Positions 6,030-6,506 of a stretch of 6,506 bases of DNA are shown here, one piece after another (position 1 is the first letter of the stretch; every line of letters starts with the position of its first letter). Origin of the DNA: Bacillota bacterium (lineage in GTDB: Bacteria; Bacillota; Bacilli; Alicyclobacillales; SLC66); the NCBI GenBank assembly GCA_021820825.1, contig JAKADD010000142.1, positions 1-6,506 on the forward strand. The letters are read 5' to 3'. The position numbers and the translations under genes were made by a program. The notes below the pieces were generated by a model. The model did not search any database and had not been told where the DNA came from. It worked only from the letters and a program-made list of their open reading frames with translations.

Positions 6030-6506
6030 TCACCGATAATTCACAAATTGAAGATCGGCGGGAAAATCACGTTCCCGCAACGTTTGGATAACCGTCTGCA
6101 GATCGTCTCTGCTTTTTCCTGTGACGCGAACTTGATCCCCCTGCACCGAAACTTGGACCTTGAGCTTCGCGTCCTTGATGACTCTGACAATTTCCCTGGC
6201 CAGTTCCTGATCGAGTCCCTGTTTTATCTTCACCGTCTGTCTGACAGTTCCCTGCGCGGCCGCTTCAACTGCGCCGTAATCAAGGCTCTTCAAAGACACG
6301 TTGCGCTTGATTAATTTTGTCTGAATGATGTCCACGACGTTTGACAACTTGAACTCATCGTCACTGACGATGAGAAGCTCATCATCCCGCAGAGAAATCT
6401 CGCTCTTGCTGCCCTTGAAATCAAAACGCGTTTCCATTTCCTTTTGCGCCTGATGAACGGCGTTTGCCACCTCCTGCAGATCAGTCTTTGACACCACGTC
6501 AAACGA
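6030..6506 (-). CDS. yajQ: YajQ family nucleotide-binding protein (UPF0234), 5' end missing
   Basis: YajQ-type proteins are small, soluble, two-domain proteins. They were reported to bind nucleotides or tRNA, and some Xanthomonas and Pseudomonas members bind cyclic di-GMP. The role in Bacillota (YitK in Bacillus subtilis) is unclear. The window holds 158 codons plus TGA, against about 163 residues for the family, so only a few N-terminal residues are missing. The reading frame is open to the edge and begins SFDVVSKTDLQEV, the conserved start region. A GTG at 6497 falls inside this block and is not the true start. Other family blocks, counted from the first visible residue, are RFDFKGSKSEISL (27-39), the central GTVRQTVKIKQGLD (86-99) and the C-terminal RDFPADLQFVNYR (146-158). 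It is upstream of the rimO promoter and has no terminator before it. Identity is secure; the biochemical function is known only from relatives. Confidence 0.96.
   Translation of the reverse strand, partial: SFDVVSKTDLQEVANAVHQAQKEMETRFDFKGSKSEISLRDDELLIVSDDEFKLSNVVDIIQTKLIKRNVSLKSLDYGAVEAAAQGTVRQTVKIKQGLDQELAREIVRVIKDAKLKVQVSVQGDQVRVTGKSRDDLQTVIQTLRERDFPADLQFVNYR

Noticed and set aside
6495..6497. GTG as the start of the YajQ-family gene.
   Set aside because: The frame stays open upstream to the window edge, and the residues before it (SFDV) belong to the conserved YajQ N-terminus, so the real start is outside the window.

Overview
The window reads as an ordinary, conserved chromosomal segment of a bacterium in the Bacillota. 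All six protein genes lie on the minus strand. In transcription order, from high to low coordinates, they are a YajQ-family nucleotide-binding protein (5' end cut by the right edge), rimO, pgsA, cinA, a DEAD-box RNA helicase, and recA (3' end cut by the left edge). The order rimO-pgsA-cinA-recA is, from general knowledge, common in Paenibacillus/Alicyclobacillus-type Bacilli and in many Clostridia. The Bacillus-type LexA box at recA, the strong purine-rich ribosome binding sites and the GTG starts fit that placement. Moderately high GC and the presence of rimO argue against Bacillus subtilis itself. An Alicyclobacillaceae- or Paenibacillaceae-like host is a guess.

Right part (5882-6506): the yajQ-like gene ends at 6030. 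Only 27 bp separate its stop from the -35 box of a perfect-consensus sigma-A promoter (TTGACA, 17 bp, TATAAT; 5974-6002) that faces rimO. The roughly 80-nt rimO leader contains a short hairpin followed by seven U (5914-5943), which looks like an intrinsic terminator. It may end yajQ transcripts, attenuate the rimO operon, or both.

Middle (1098-5884): rimO, pgsA, cinA and the helicase gene are packed as an operon. The rimO stop directly abuts the pgsA GTG start, pgsA and cinA are 34 bp apart, and cinA and the helicase are 16 bp apart. The products act in ribosomal protein S12 modification, phosphatidylglycerol synthesis, pyridine-nucleotide salvage and RNA remodelling. They share no single pathway, so this looks like a housekeeping operon.

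Left part (1-1097): a 254-bp gap separates the helicase from recA. It holds an 11-bp tandem duplication, a perfect 16-bp GC-rich inverted repeat, a LexA (SOS) box and a recA promoter. recA therefore appears to be transcribed separately under SOS control, although cinA and recA are adjacent and co-transcribed in some other bacteria. I found no mobile element, CRISPR array, tRNA/rRNA or evidently new system. The points worth checking are regulatory, plus the helicase gene lying between cinA and recA.
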